A DNA stretch of 64,000 nt from Lineus longissimus (taxonomy: Eukaryota > Nemertea > Pilidiophora > Heteronemertea > Lineidae), in NCBI RefSeq assembly GCF_910592395.1, contig NC_088311.1, forward strand, positions 9,364,501 to 9,428,500, read 5' to 3'. Of the stretch, positions 37,205 through 51,000 are shown piece by piece (position 1 is the stretch's first letter; each line of letters starts with the position of its first letter). Made by a program: the position numbers and the translations under genes. Below the pieces are notes generated by a model, which saw only the letters and a list, made by a program, of their open reading frames with translations, was not told the origin of the DNA and did no database searches.

Positions 37205-40200
37205 ATGGGTCAGAATTTCAACAAATTCCTCAGTCCCACGACTCATATAATCCGTGTGAGAACCGGGGATAAAAAAAACGCCGGCACAGATGCAGATATC
37301 AGCGTCCGTTTCCATCATGAAGGAGGCGAGAGCAGCCCGTTGTTTAAGTTGGACGTTTCGTACAGCGATGACTTCGAGAGAGGCCAAGTAGATGAGTTTA
37401 AGCTATGTGAGAACGATGTTAGCGCTTCTTCGTTGAGCAGTATTGAGCTGGTTCGAGGCCACGGCGGCCTCGGTTCGGATTGGTTTTGCGACTACATCGA
37501 AGTCGTTGACAACCGTATCAAGAAAGCTTACATCTTCCCGGTCCATCGATGGATCCATGGCGGGCGTTCCCTTTACATTCATCTCTTTGACGCCGTTCTT
37601 CCAAAGGATGATGCTCACCGAGATCAGAGGAATAACGAGTTGGTGGTGAAGAGGACGCAGTACGAGTACATGGCACAGGTTCCTGGGCTACCAGTTCAGG
37701 TGAAAAATTTTCCCGAGGTCGAGGCATTTTCGGATGATTATAAGGTGAGTTTCTTTACGCCTCGTTGATTACTGAAGAGCTTTTCTATAAACTGTAGTAT
37801 ATCAATTTTATAATAAGAACTAAACTTGTCATCCATAGCATCATATTGGTTGCCTATTTTTCTCCTAAAACGGTACCTGCTTTCAAAAATGAAAAAATGA
37901 AAAAATTATTTAAGTGTTTTCTCGTTTCTGGATTTCGAATACTGGGGTGATTTATGTTTTCTGCATCTTTTAGCATCGCTTTGATGGGAGTGTGAAGAAA
38001 AATATTCTAACCACTTTGTTAAGGGCGCTGTTTTCATCTTCATCAATTGAAACTCTCAAGCAATATGAATCTACCTTCAAGTTATTCAGCCCACTCGGAA
38101 AACCATCGGTGAGTACAAACAAATCCGTCCAGTAATGGGGAGAAAACGTGGATGGATGGTCAAAGAAATTTTTCAATTTTTTCAAAATCTTCATCGTCGT
38201 CGTCGTCGTCGTCGACGTCGTCGTCATTGTCGTCGTCATCATCATCATCATCATTATCATCAAAGTTCTTATCCCAATGATGGTGGGGGCAACACAGCAG
38301 TTAGTCGCCACTGGGATTTCTTTACAGCGGCCCGTATTAACTGGTTCGTACGCAGTCCAGACTACTCCATAATATCGCTACGCCACCATCGTTTCGGTCT
38401 GCCCAGTTTTCTTGAGCCCTCAACTGAACCCTGCAGAATAATGTTCGCTAAAGAACCCTTTGCACGGATGGCATGACCAACAACATGAGCTTTCTTTTTT
38501 TACAGTTGTCAATGATGGTAATGTAACAATGGTATTACTGAAATAGAAAAATTACCTGCAGACCAAACTATTTGCATTCCTTGGGATTCCTTATATTCCA
38601 GATTCCTTTAAACAACCACTCCCCTACTAAATTGCTCTTTTCTGGTTACAGTCAATTGCCCATTGGCGAGAGGAGAAGTATTTTGGAGCTATGAGAGTAA
38701 TGAGCTGCAACCCATGTGTCATCGAATTGTGCACCAAAATACCAGAGAAGTAAGGCAACTCAAAAATGTTTTCTGAAATGATTAATAGATAAAACCTTTT
38801 TTTGAGTAGCGATTCTAATAACCTCCTTCTTCTTCTTCTGCTTCTACTTCTACGAGTTCGATTTCGTTTCTAACGGCCATACCGCAGAACCAGTCTCTTG
38901 TTTTTTTGTCTTCATTGATGCACCGGAGACATTGACCTTTTTACGACTATGTAAAAAAGACCTTCGAAATGATACTACATGGCACCAGCTGCAGAAATGT
39001 CACTGCTTATGGCATTTGTCAGTCACCTGGAAACTGAACACGTCATTCGTTGAACTACTCTCAACATAGTTACTAGTACTCAATAAGCAAACTACTACGA
39101 ACACCACGTTCTGAAATGTTTAACTCCACTATTATAATAGCCTCATGACAGCATCAAAACAGCATGGCAAGTTCATATGGTATTATTTCCAATAAGAAAA
39201 AAAAGAATTTCTTCAGATTCTCCCATTTTCCCCTTCCGTCATGTGCGACAAACATTTATTTAACCTCATAGAAAGTCATATTGCTCATATTTGTTTCTGA
39301 CAGGTTCGGTGTTACTGCAGAAATGGTGGAACCCTTTCTCGAAGGAATGACCCTTTTTGATGCGATGGCAGCTAAGAGGATCTACCTGACTGATCATAAG
39401 GCTTTGCTAGGTATTGAAGGGAATAAGAAATTGCACAAGGACTTGCAGGTACAAACACTCACTTTCGACCCGCTTGAAAACTGTTTCGAGGGGTAAGATG
39501 TTATCAAGATTTGCCCTGGTAACCCTTTGATAAGATAGTAGAACAGTGGTAATCTAGGTCTAGGTGTAAGCGGACTGGCAACAGAGGGACCGTATATTGG
39601 ACTAGCACTGAAATATTTCGACAGCAACAAGAGCGATGAAAGGTTGGTTATGTAACTGACGGTCGCCACCTGGCTGCCTGAGGGCCTCCTGGGTTGTTGC
39701 CACACGTTGTATGATGGCGAATTGCCGTGGTCTACCATCCATCTGGTGCCAGTATCTGGTGCTCGGAAAATGTAGTGTATTTGACGTCAGGAACAAGCGT
39801 AATACCAACACAAATCAGCGGGATCGGCTGAGATTTTGCAAATTACTGAAGTCCGATTCTGTCGAACTACGAGGAACGAATTTCCAATTGTAAAATACGT
39901 CTTCTGAGTGTGTTATACTGTGCGTATAGAAAAGGACGTGTACTGTTTGTACTATGAACCACGAGCGTTGTATTTTTGCGGGTTTACTCGATTCGTGAAA
40001 ATATAAGTGTATTTTTGAATTAATCTAACGAAATTCGTGTATAATAACTACGGTGATATTTCTCTTGCAGTTGTGTCAGCCTCTTGGTCTATTCTATGCG
40101 ACCAAAGATGACGAGATGATTGCAATCGCCATCCAGCTGTACCAGGAAAAGGGAGATAAGAATCCAGTAAGAAAAGTCGAGGTCAAATCCCCATGAAGTT

Positions 40201-43200
40201 AGCTAGTCGACTGATATTACACAAAACATGAAATTTGGAAAGCTAAAGCCCTGTCTACAAACATATGCTTGCTGATTTTAGTAAATTTTGTATATGGTCG
40301 GGTTGGACACAACCAAATTGCAGGGTTTGGTAATGCTGGCATTCCTAAACACGAGCAAAGAGAAGCAAATTCGTTTCAAAATGTCTATTCTTAAAAACAT
40401 GACGTTTTCAATCAAACAGTCAATCAGAGCAGAGCTGGTGATCATGTGTTTAACTGGCTCTGCCAGATGGCCAATAATTTCTTGGCAATGTTAGCACTTG
40501 TTTCCTTATATACGTGGACGTCCAAACCAAATCGAAGCAAATTCTAAGTTTGATGGTGTTTGCAAACAAATGTGTGAAGAAGTTCGCTGGTGTTCATCAG
40601 GCATACCTCACTCACTGAAAAGACAAAAAAACGATCATAACTTGACGTGTCTGTGATTTCAATCCACCCAACATACTGCCATTATAATGATTGAAGAGAT
40701 TCCGGATACATTCGACCACTTGCACAGAAGTGTCCGATAAATGAAATAAACACACGGGGTCGGTGTACAAGGTACATGTACCGAGGATGACAATGCACGA
40801 CATCAACGACATTACCAACTTGCTATGCTATTATGTAAGCCCCTGAAGAAAACGCCCCAATTTTACGTAATTCTTAGTGAGACTTTTGTGTTTATTCCTT
40901 TATGATAACCCTCATGAAGCAGGCTGTTGTGTCATTACTAAACACACTCATTCAATGTCTGAGCGTATTTTAGAAACAATCCAAAAACCCACTTCGGGAG
41001 GATGCATTAAAATGACACTTTTAAACTACACGATTGTACATATTTCACTTTCCGCCTCAATACTTGCAGGTGTTTCTTCCGAGTGACGACGCTAACCTGT
41101 GGACGATGGTGAAGCTTTGGTACAACATGGCGGATTCCAATCATCACCAAGCTGAGACCCATCTAGGTAATTAAAAAAATAGGCAGGTTCTGCAACCCGC
41201 AGGAAGTGAAGAAGTACGAACAGTGTAAATATTTTGTTGAAAGGCCGAGTTCCCTGATTTCTTATGCGACTATGTATGAAAGCCGAGTGGGAGTGTCCCA
41301 AAAATGAATTCGCGCATGACCTCGTATTGCGTACTTCGCCGATCGTAATAGTTGCAAAACCTGCCTATTATCTGGTGTTACTACGTCATTATTTACACAC
41401 GCTGGGCTATAGGCGTTCTATGTTCGCCGTCAGAAGTAAATATCCACATATGTTTGGGTTCTGGCTCGAAAACTATACTGGGCAGGTCGAATTCAGAGAT
41501 ATCCGACCGATGGTTATTGGACCAACGCCTAAACAGACGAGAATATTTATTAGTATAAATAAGGTAAGGTTGGTGATATACATACCAACCTTGTAACCGT
41601 CAGTACTTCACATTTTAGATTCTCATTCGAAGCCCCAAAATCTTGGAATCGTACTGTAACCATAGTTTAATTGGAGCCTTAAATTGATCATATTTGGGGT
41701 AGAACTTAAGTTGGCTGAAAAGTATTGCCTTTCAAAAGCAAACCTGGATATTAGGTCATTTCTAAATGACATATTAAAAAAAGCATTTATATTATTCTCA
41801 GCATTTCGCCATTTGAATCTCAAATTCCATTCTATTCTGTCAATCCTACAGGGAACACCCATCTGAAAGCGGAAGGTGTAAGCATTTGTACTCACAGGAA
41901 TCTGTCGCCGTCGCATCCAGTCTTCAAGCTCCTCGCGCCGCACTTCATGCACATCATGGCTATAAACAGGTGAGTACATGTAGATGGGTACACCATGGTG
42001 TCCGAGTGGTACTTTATCCATAACTATAACCAGAGTCTTTATTTGAAAGACTCTTCTATAACTGATACCAACGTATTGATTTCATTGACACAAACACCTA
42101 TAGATTTGGTTAAGAATGGGTCACTGGTATCATTAAGGCCAATATGACCCAGCTGTCGGCTGCCTAGTCACCTCCTATTCTACATTAATAGTTTCCATCA
42201 ACAAACTTTACAAGAAAGGAAAATTCTAACTATCTGACTGAATTATCACGCTTTTCCGATGTTGACTCCGATTCGACCCGAGTTAGCTCTCCATGCGTCG
42301 ATCCTTTCCATGTGGAACGATGCACTAGGAGGCGCTTCCTGGAGCCATGGATCTACCCTGTGACGTCTTGGTGTAGATATAGATTTTTCCGACTTCACGC
42401 TGATAGCGCTTGATTGCCTCCAGACTCAGGTTAAATTTATTTATTTTTGGACGGGGAAAGAAACCCTCACGGAGACCAACAGTTTCATCTTTTCCGTTTT
42501 GACTATGACTATAATGCTATCAACTTAAATTCAACACCTGTTACATATAGCATCATAATCATCTTTTTATCTTTTAAGAGGAGCTTTAGAAAGTCTCATG
42601 GCTGAAGAAGGCCTTTTCAACACATTATTCTCTATCGGCTTGGACGGAGTGTGGACATTGTTAAAGGGGTAAGACAGTACAGTTACAATGGTAGCCTAGC
42701 TAGGTCAATCGGTTTCTCTCGATACATATAAGAAACAAATATTCACACTGCTGATAATCCGATTTGTATAAGCTAAATATATATGGTTTTTCATCATGAC
42801 AAAATTATGACCTGCAAACGATAAGCATCTTCTCACTTTGTCACCATGCACTACTAAATTATGTATGAATAAAGAATGCGGAAGATATACAGTATATAAA
42901 TAGCCACTGTTGTTGACACTAGAATAGGTGTAATCGATTTGGTTTCGGAATTCCCAGTACCCACTTCGGAATATCTTCCATCCTGGGCAGTCGTGTGCTT
43001 GTTCGCTGTTGGTTGAAGCCAGGGGAGTACTAGTGGAGACTGAACCCTTCGTCAACCTCTCTTGTGCCGTGAGACTTTCCCGTTGCATTCGCATCATTGC
43101 GCAAGCAAAGTGGCGCTGCCAGCCGCGCCGAGAATAGGAAGGAGAGAGTCCTAATTCACATAATTCAAATGAAATTCTTTTAATTGAATGCACCTTATAC

Positions 43201-46200
43201 AGGACATTCAACATTCCTTTATTATCAAATCTGGCAAAGTAGTCATGTAGAAAAGGGCACGTTTTCCACGAGAATTGGATTTTTCTCTTGATTTTTTCGA
43301 ATCTGACGATATCAATTGACTTACAGGACCGACAGCTTCCGTCTAAACGTCGACAGTCACTTACCAAACGATGTGAAGGCCCGTGGGGTGAGTCAATTTA
43401 AGGACTGGCTATATTGCTGACGATAACTTCAAAGCAAACAAATATGTAGAAATGATATTCCAGGTAGCCGTGTTGATCGTTGATCGTTTATGATCAACTT
43501 ATTTGTATTTTCGAGACAAGCTTTCGACCTTACCTAGTCTTCATCATGTTTGAGGCAATAACATTAACAGTACAGGCTTAATATGTAGAAAGGTATTTAA
43601 CTAAAGAATCAGTAATCTTTGTGGGATGCAAGCAGTTTGAAAAACACGACTACGTGTAGAAAATTGCGCGCGTGAGATACCGGTGATTCTCCACTCAATA
43701 CATGTATGTTCTGAAAATATACTGCTTCATAGAAAATCTACCATAATCGTGGGATAGCTGTTTCTGCGATCTACGAAGTGTCCTCTAGCTCGAGATTTAT
43801 CATTCTTTCTACAATGCATTGATAACTTAACCATCCGGCACCAACAAATTTAATATGAAATGAAAATGATGAAGAGTAAAATGTATTCCCATATAAAAAC
43901 ACCTGATGCTTTACACATTCTGTCTCAAAACGCTTAATTTTGATTCCCCAAGCTAACCAAGAGAACCTTTCTGTTGAAACAAAGGCAATACTGCCAGTGC
44001 AGGGGTGCTATATACATTTGGCCATTATCCAAGGCCAGTGGAAGGTAACCAAGTGGCACTGGCCAAGCTTCGAAACCACCATCTTCCGATCACAGGTCAG
44101 ACGCTCTTCAACTATGACACCACGCTTCCCATTTAGTCTAAACATGTTAATGTACTGACAAGATTCACCTTTTTAGATGGACGACCCCAAGGTATTGAGA
44201 AACTACCCATACCGTGATGACGCTATGCTCTCGTGGAACGCTCTTCACAAATATGTAAAGAGTACAGTAGCAATTTACTACGGTAGGTGTCATCATCATC
44301 ATTTTCATCACAATGCAGGTTTTTTACCGTTTTCCGGTCTTTCAACGCTCAACTAAAAGTATATACGAAAAAATAGTGCTCGCGAGTTGGTAGTTTAGTG
44401 CGTTGTTGTAACTTGGCTTTTTTTCCTCCTTGTACTTACTACAATGTCAAGTAGTCCTTTTAGTCCTCAATTTATATACATATTTACAAGTGAAGTCTCT
44501 CAAGCCTTGTGCTCAAAGATAGTGGGGCTATCATCCCACCACCGATCCAATCCCACCTTAAAACTGTCCATGGTGCCGAAACTTACTAATTTCTGTGGCA
44601 TGCTGTTCCAGTCCTTTGTTACCCTGTTTATAAAGAAGTTTGCTCTTAGACCTGTTCTCGCCGTCAATTTTATAAGTCTCCGGTTGTGATCCCTAGTAAT
44701 ATGTGACGCTCCCCTTGTTTGCTACATGTAGTTTTGAAACGCCTAAACTGTTTGCAGGAGGGGAGCGAGAACGGTTGAATGCGACGGCTTAAACTGATCT
44801 CTGAGAATTATTGAAGTTAAAAAAACAGGCCAACATTTTTTTGGCCAAGCGTAATGAAAAAATGAAATGAAAAATCTAGGTCATCATTCGTCCTATTTTC
44901 AACTCCTCTAGAGAACGACACGATTGTACAGGAAGATCATGAGATACAGCAATGGGGCAAGGAATTGGTAGCTCCTGTTTGCGAAGGCGGAATTGGAATG
45001 AGAGGCGTCCCGGGAAACGGAAAGTTCCAAACCGTCGCAGACCTGGTCGAAACTATCACCTGCATCATCTACCTCTGCAGTGTGAAGCACGCGGCGGTCA
45101 ATTTCTCGCAGTACGATGAGTACGGATTTCCCGCTACCCGTCCGTCGCACCTGATGGGAGAACCGCCTAAGAATAAGGTAGGTTGGTTTGAGTAACGGCC
45201 GACTCAATAATTCATGCGCGTGCGAATATACCCTCGTTTTATCGGTTGTCGCCTACATATCATGGTGTCGGGCTTTGGTAGTGAGCTTTCGCTATCTTGG
45301 CTCGCGGCGAAAACTTACTGATCACGGACACTAATGATCATGCGTATGATATTTTATTTGGATAAGCTGTTGGTGACATTTTGTACCCGGTAAATGGATT
45401 TTGATTATTGAAAAATGGCCAATTTTGAGACGGTCCCTTAAGGTGAAATTACAGTATATATGTTAGAAATACAAATCGCATAGTTAACCAGTGTTTTTCA
45501 ATGGGTTCAATTTAAAGCCGGTGTATAATATATCAGTAACTTCCACCATCTTATAATGCTGTATCATTGGGAATGAACATTTTATTTGCAGGACCCACTC
45601 ACTGAAGGACAGCTATTGGCGGCGCTTCCCGATAAACTGAAAGGTTTAACATTGGCTGCAAACGTGAAAGTCCTATCCCTGAGAGCTACGCAACCACTTG
45701 GGTATTTTGAGACGACCTATCTGTACGACCCAAGGGCACTGGAAATTGCCAGCGAGTAAGGCTATTATGAAACATTCTTCCGCGGAAGCTCAAAAGGGTC
45801 ATTCGAGAAAATTCAAAACTTGACAACGAAATTCAAAACTCGACCGCGAAATTGAAAATTTGACTTCGAGATTAAAAACTTGAAACCAACCAATTAAAAC
45901 AACGCGTTTGGCATATAGGTAGGTCAGAATCAGGATCACGTGATGTTTGCATTTCGCCTTGCGTATGCATCTTCGCCTATTCTCGGTGAGATTCGGCTTG
46001 TGTTTCCATAGGTTTTTGAATGAAATTAGCATATTTAGAAAATGGTGGGAATGACCGATCTCATTTTGCACTGCCATCTTGACGATCGCGTACAAATTTG
46101 AAAATGGCTATATGAAGAAGTAAGAAATGTTATTCACAACACTACGGAGGTTATAGCCAGCCAATTTTTGTGTTGGATACTGCTTGCCATTGGTCAGTTT

Positions 46201-46592
46201 TAAGTAATGAATTTCGAAGTTAAGTAATTAATTTCGAATATCGAATAGACTTTTCTGGGCTTTCGTATTCTTTACTGTCTTCTTCGTATATCAAATATAA
46301 CAACGAATTTGCATCTGATAGTGATCCAAAAATGTCGAACTTGTTGCAGAATACTCATGATAGAGCTTATGTGCAATTTTGAAATAAATGCAGATGCGTT
46401 CAAATTCTATTAAGCGAGTTGCTCGTGACGCCTTCGGTGTTAACTCGATCCGTTTCTACTTTTGTGGCTTTTTTCAGTTTGCGTGAGGACCTCTTGAAAG
46501 CAAGCCTGGTCATCAAGGAGAGAAACAAGACGAGGAAATACCTGTACGACATCTGTGATCCAATTTTCATGCCAAATTCTATCAGCATTTGA
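37205..46592 (+). CDS. Lipoxygenase B (PLAT + iron lipoxygenase), 13 coding exons, 676 aa
   Basis: Exons: 37205-37744, 37974-38108, 38652-38749, 39304-39448, 40071-40166, 41070-41166, 41852-41969, 42579-42668, 43327-43387, 44177-44282, 44912-45177, 45592-45755, 46478-46592. Exon lengths and phases are identical to copy A, and the product is complete at 676 residues. The PLAT domain and all five iron ligands are kept (His364 and His369 in HHQAETH, His555, Asn559, Ile676), as is Ala407. By eye it differs from A at about 30 residues. Nine of these fall in exon 8 (residues 411-429: E/G, K/E, I/S, A/M, S/A, F/L, Q/T, F/L, A/S). In the iron helix B matches C (HHQAETH), so A is the changed copy. The intron 6 donor is GTAATT. 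No break or stop is seen; the gene is presumably active. Confidence 0.95.
38191..38262. repeat. Trinucleotide microsatellite (CGT/CAT) in lipoxygenase B intron 2
   Basis: A run of CGT repeats passes into CAT repeats. It creates long chance frames rich in Arg, His, Ile or Thr on both strands. It is absent from A and C. Confidence 0.9.
38263..38520 (-). mobile_element. LINE polymerase C-terminal fragment, degraded (unit B intron 2)
   Basis: The minus strand reads GHAIRAKGSLAN..., VEGSRKLGRPKRWW and VKKSQWR, the conserved tail of many invertebrate non-LTR retrotransposon polymerases. An in-frame TAG interrupts it after the SDIME stretch. A better copy lies at the same intron position in C (49703-49970). 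A lacks it altogether. Confidence 0.8.
42118..42419. repeat. Dispersed repeat family R1, copy in lipoxygenase B intron 7
   Basis: Same insertion as 28991-29290, at the same intron position, inherited through the A/B duplication. Confidence 0.75.
43461..43556. repeat. Intronic retroelement-like fragment, unit B intron 9
   Basis: Counterpart of 30338-30432 at the same intron position. Absent from copy C. Confidence 0.35.
44500..44700 (-). mobile_element. LINE reverse-transcriptase ORF C-terminal fragment (unit B intron 10)
   Basis: Same fragment and position as 31680-31874 (minus-strand RANFFINRVTKDWNSMP). The stop has shifted a few codons downstream relative to A. Confidence 0.8.
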
Positions 46593-46855
46593 TCAGCTTT
46601 ATCAATCATTACGGACACTATGAACCAAGCGGACATTTTGGACCGACATGCAGTATGTTAAGTTGAAAAATCACTTTTGGTAAATGCAACAATCATATAT
46701 TTTGTTTCTAACACTACTTGGATACACGGGCCGAAAGCTCAATTGTTATAACTGACCGAAATGTGAGGGAGATTTGACAATACCGCGTAGTATAAATAAC
46801 TAGAAATTTACCACAGGTCTGGAGAGCTTGAAACACTTAATATAAACATAAATAA

Positions 46856-46999
46856 GATTATATCAATCTATCCCAATCATATAATCTATCCTGAAGATTA
46901 TACTATTCTATGTATAATGATACACTAATCAATCCACCTGTATATTTGATTTCTCCCAAAGATTACTATGATCGATCCTAGATTTTGAATTAGTTTATT
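46856..46999. other. AT-rich spacer between units B and C
   Basis: About 140 bp of AT-rich sequence with repeated ATCTATC/ATCAATC-like words and no match elsewhere in the window. Unit C begins at about 47000. Confidence 0.4.
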
Positions 47000-47556
47000 T
47001 CATGGATTGATAATAAGATATTATCTGATAGGTCCTTCCCAGTAGCTTCATTTCAGTCCGTTGCTTGGGTACACTCGCTCGCGCAGTTTGTTGGATGGAT
47101 GTTTCAACAATGCGCCGACCAAGCGCAATCATCGGCCGGGCTACTGATCATCCCCGTCCACGAGATTTCAAATCGACGATCCGGACAAAAATGATTTATA
47201 GATCAGTCTATACGACACCAAGGACAGAAATTGCCAGATGCTTTTTAATCAAGGTTTAGTTTTGGTGGAGTTTTCGGATTATTTGTGTTAACGCAGTATT
47301 AATACAAGCCAGATAATGCTTACCAGTAATCAATAAAAACTCGTTTCAAAAGTATGGCGAACTAGTCATTGCGAATTTATATTGTTATTATACGTAGAAA
47401 TGGTAAAACAACACCTCTCCTTTTGAGAGCGTTTAATTGTTGTAATTATGGATTTCGTGCCCCAGATGTTGGCAGGTTGTGACATTTGGTTACAGCACTG
47501 GTGTACAGCATGTACTGTTATACATCCGTGTTTACACGTACGCCTCGGCGGTTTTC

Positions 47557-48082
47557 AACGTTACGAGCGTCAATCATGGCCGCAGAATTTATCTTTACAT
47601 TTTTAGATACAGAATTTCTTGTTTCTATCAAAACCCTTTCTTCTCGAGACAAAGGCATAGGTTAATATCATGATAAGCTAAACGGTGGACCCAAAATATC
47701 TCAAAAACTCTTATTAACGAAGGCATATTTTGTTCTCGCCATTTCTCGCGTTAGAGTGATTTTACTGTTTTCCTTATAGGCTACTTTCTATCAGCTGCAG
47801 TTTTTTCAGCATTATTTGTGTTAGCCTCGGGAATAGGGATAACATTTTCAGAAAATCCTTCCTCGATCAGAGAAAAACCGAGGCATTCTACCGGGACATG
47901 TGGTGCCGATTCTCCAGGCAGGTTTCTGATTGTTGCAAGCTGTTGAACGCCAATATGTTGCCATGTTTGTGACAGAAAAGGCGGGGTTTAAACGGTGCAT
48001 TCAATAGAAACGAACGTTGGAGTTAGATCCTGCTTTTCAAACTTCTGCCAAAAATAATTCAATTTACATCAGACAAGCGAAA
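47557..48082 (+). promoter_or_regulatory. Conserved 5' flank of lipoxygenase C (putative promoter/5' UTR)
   Basis: Diverged counterpart of 23869-24444. It still keeps TGATAAGCTAAACGGTGG, TTCTCGCCATTTCTCGCG and GTTTTCCTTATAGGCTACTT. Conservation in an otherwise drifting flank hints at function or untranslated exon sequence. Confidence 0.35.
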
Positions 48083-51000
48083 ATGGGTCAGAATTTCGAC
48101 AAATTCCTCAGCCCCACGACTCATATAATCCGTGTGAGGACCGGGGATAAGAAATACGCCGGCACGGATGCAGATATAAGCGTTCGTTTTCATCATGAAG
48201 GAGGCGAGAGCAGCACGTTGTTTAAGTTGGACGTTTCGTACCATGATGACTTCGTGAGAGGCCAAGTAGATGAGTTTAAGCTATGTGAACGTGATGTTAG
48301 CGCGTCTTCGTTGAGCAGGATTGAGATAGTTCGAGGCCACGGCGGCCTCGGTTCGGATTGGTTTTGCGACTACATCGAAGTCGTTGACAACCGTATCAAG
48401 AAAACTTACATCTTCCCGGTCCATCGATGGATCCAAGGCGAGCGTTCCCTTTACATTCATCTCTTTGACGCCGTTCTTCCAAAGGATGATGCTCACCAGG
48501 ATCAGAGGAATAACGAGTTGGTGGTGAAGAGGACGCAGTACGAGTACATGGCACAGGTTCCTGGGCTACCAGTTCAGGTGAAAAATTTTCCCGAGGTCGA
48601 GGCATTTTCGGACGATTATAAGGTGAGTTTCTTTACGCCTCACTGATTGCTAAAAAGCTTTTCTATATACTGTAGTATATCAACTGTATCGTAAGAACTA
48701 AACTTGTCATTCATAGCATAAAATCGATTGCCGTACTCTTCTCCTAAAACGGTCCTTTCTTTCAAAAATGGCTCTGAATGTGGTAGAAAATGAGAAAATT
48801 ACTGAAGCGTTTTCTCGTTTCTGGATTTCGAATACTTGGGTGATTTATGTTTTCTGCATCTTTTAGCATCGCTTTGAAGGAAATGGGAAGAATAGTGTTC
48901 TAACCGTAGTGTTAAGGACGCTGTTTTCATCTGCATCAATGAAAACGCTCAAGCAATATGAATCTGCATTCAAGTTATTCAGCCCACTCGGAAAACCATC
49001 GGTGAGTAAACAAACCCGTCCAGTAATGGGAGAAAAAAACACATGTTTCTTACCAAGGATGGTCCAAGAAAGTTTTTCAATTTTTCAAAATGTTCAATGA
49101 TGAATAGCCAAGCGCCCTTGATGCTTGAAATTCATTGATTACTACAGAGGCGTTGCGCACATGTGACGACCCATCCTCACATCTGTTGCGGTACGATAAA
49201 TTGATTTTAAAATCAGCAGCATTCTAAAGCACAGGTTCTGATGAACCCTTAAATGTTTTATTTTGATAATATACGGCGATCTTGATTCAAAAGCCAGGAT
49301 TAAAATTTCCTTTGTGTACGATGTTTTTAGAATCTATTTCGAGAATATCTCCCTAGGCGTGTGTGTGCAGGGAGATGCACACGTGTACAACAACAGTAAA
49401 AAATGCATTATCGTGGTACACCTGCCTCCGGGGTCTATCATGTTGTCAGTCACGTGACAGGCAGACCTGAAACCCTTCTAGATCTGCTTAATTTGTAGTG
49501 GACTAATGTGTCTATGACCAAATAAGAAGATGCCTTTCTGGCGTTGTCATCTAAACTTGATATTTCATCATTTCCGATGTAGGCCAACGTTCCCCCCTAA
49601 TACTACAGGTCATTAGTAGATTGTAAGTATCCAAGAAAACATGGAATCCCAAGGAATTGTCATCAGATAATGTCTACATGTATGATGCAAGAAAATAAGT
49701 CTTTAACCTAATGACGATGAAGACAACACAGCAGTTAATCTCCACTGAGATTTCTTTACAGCGGCCCCTATAAGCTGGTTCGTACACAGTCCAGTCTGCT
49801 CCATAATACCGCTAAGCCACCATCGTTTCGGTCTGCCCCGTTTTCTTGAGCCCTCGACTGAACTCTGCCAAATAGTTTTCGCCAGAGAGCCCTTTGCACG
49901 GATGGCATGACCAAGACACCTGAGATTTATTTTCGTCACAGTTGTCAATAATGGTAAAGTGTATCAACGGTATTACTGAAATAGAAAAATTACCTGCAGA
50001 CCAAAATATTTGCATTTCTCAGGATTTCGTATTTTCCCGATTCCTTTAAACAACCACTGCCCTACTAAATTGCTCTTTTCTGGTTACAGTCAATTGTCCA
50101 TTGGCGAGAGGAGAAGCATTTTGGAGCTATGAGAGTAATGAGCTGTAACCCATGTGTCATCGAATTGTGCACGAAAATACCAGAGAAGTAAGGCAGCTCA
50201 AACAATGTTTTCTGTATTTAAAAAAAGGTTTAGAATTCTAGAAAATAACATTGAGTTGTGATTTGAATAATCTTCTTCATCTTTCTCTTCAACGAGTTGG
50301 ATTTCCTTTTAAATGGCTATACTGCAGAACCAGGCCGATATCTCTCAAGACTAACAAGTCAGGCGATATATCTCGTTTTTCTCTAATTCCCGCTGATTTC
50401 TCTCCGTTGATGCAGCCTATTCAAGCTGAGCGCTGCAAAAAAAGACCTTCGAAATCATACCACATGGCACCAGCAGTGAATGACACTGCTTATGGCACTT
50501 GTCAGTCACCTGGAAACTGAACACGTCATTCGTTTAAGATTTACTCAACATAATATTAGTTACTCAATAAGCAAACTACAAGAACGCCACCTTCTCAAAT
50601 GTTTTTTTTACTGACTATAATAGCCTACGGACCATCAAAACAGCATGGAAATTTCAAAAGGAATTATTTCCGATAATCAAATTAAAAAAAAGTGTTCTTC
50701 CTTCAAATTCCCCCATGTTTCCTTTTTCGTCATGTGCGACAATTTATTTATCTTCATAGAAGGTCCATTGTCCATATTTGTTTCTGGCAGGTTTGGTGTT
50801 ACTGCAGAAATGGTGGAACCCTTCCTCGAAGGAATGACCCTTTCTGATGCCATGGCAGCTAGGAAGATCTACCTGACTGATCAAAAGGCGTTGATAGGTA
50901 TTAAAGGGAATAAGAAATTGCACAAGGACTTGCAGGTGCAAACACTCACTTATTCCTGAGGGTCTGGTGGTGGTGCAATCCCTTACGTACACCGGTTTTC

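Larger units (their letters stand above)
34034..46855 (+). repeat. Tandem duplication unit B (lipoxygenase B)
   Basis: Second copy of the unit starting at about 20445. Very close to A over 5' flank, exons and introns, apart from indels. It lacks the 1.16-kb insert in the 5' flank and the exon 10 duplication. It has a third copy of the 146-bp tandem repeat and a LINE fragment in intron 2. Confidence 0.9.

Noticed and set aside
38135-38476. Overlapping frames rich in Arg/His, Ile/Val or Thr/Met
   Set aside because: Produced by the CGT/CAT microsatellite and the LINE tail in intron 2 of lipoxygenase B.
48017-48082. In-frame upstream ATG extending lipoxygenase C by 22 residues
   Set aside because: Depends on one extra base in C. 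The frame is closed in A and B, and the MGQNF start is common to all three.
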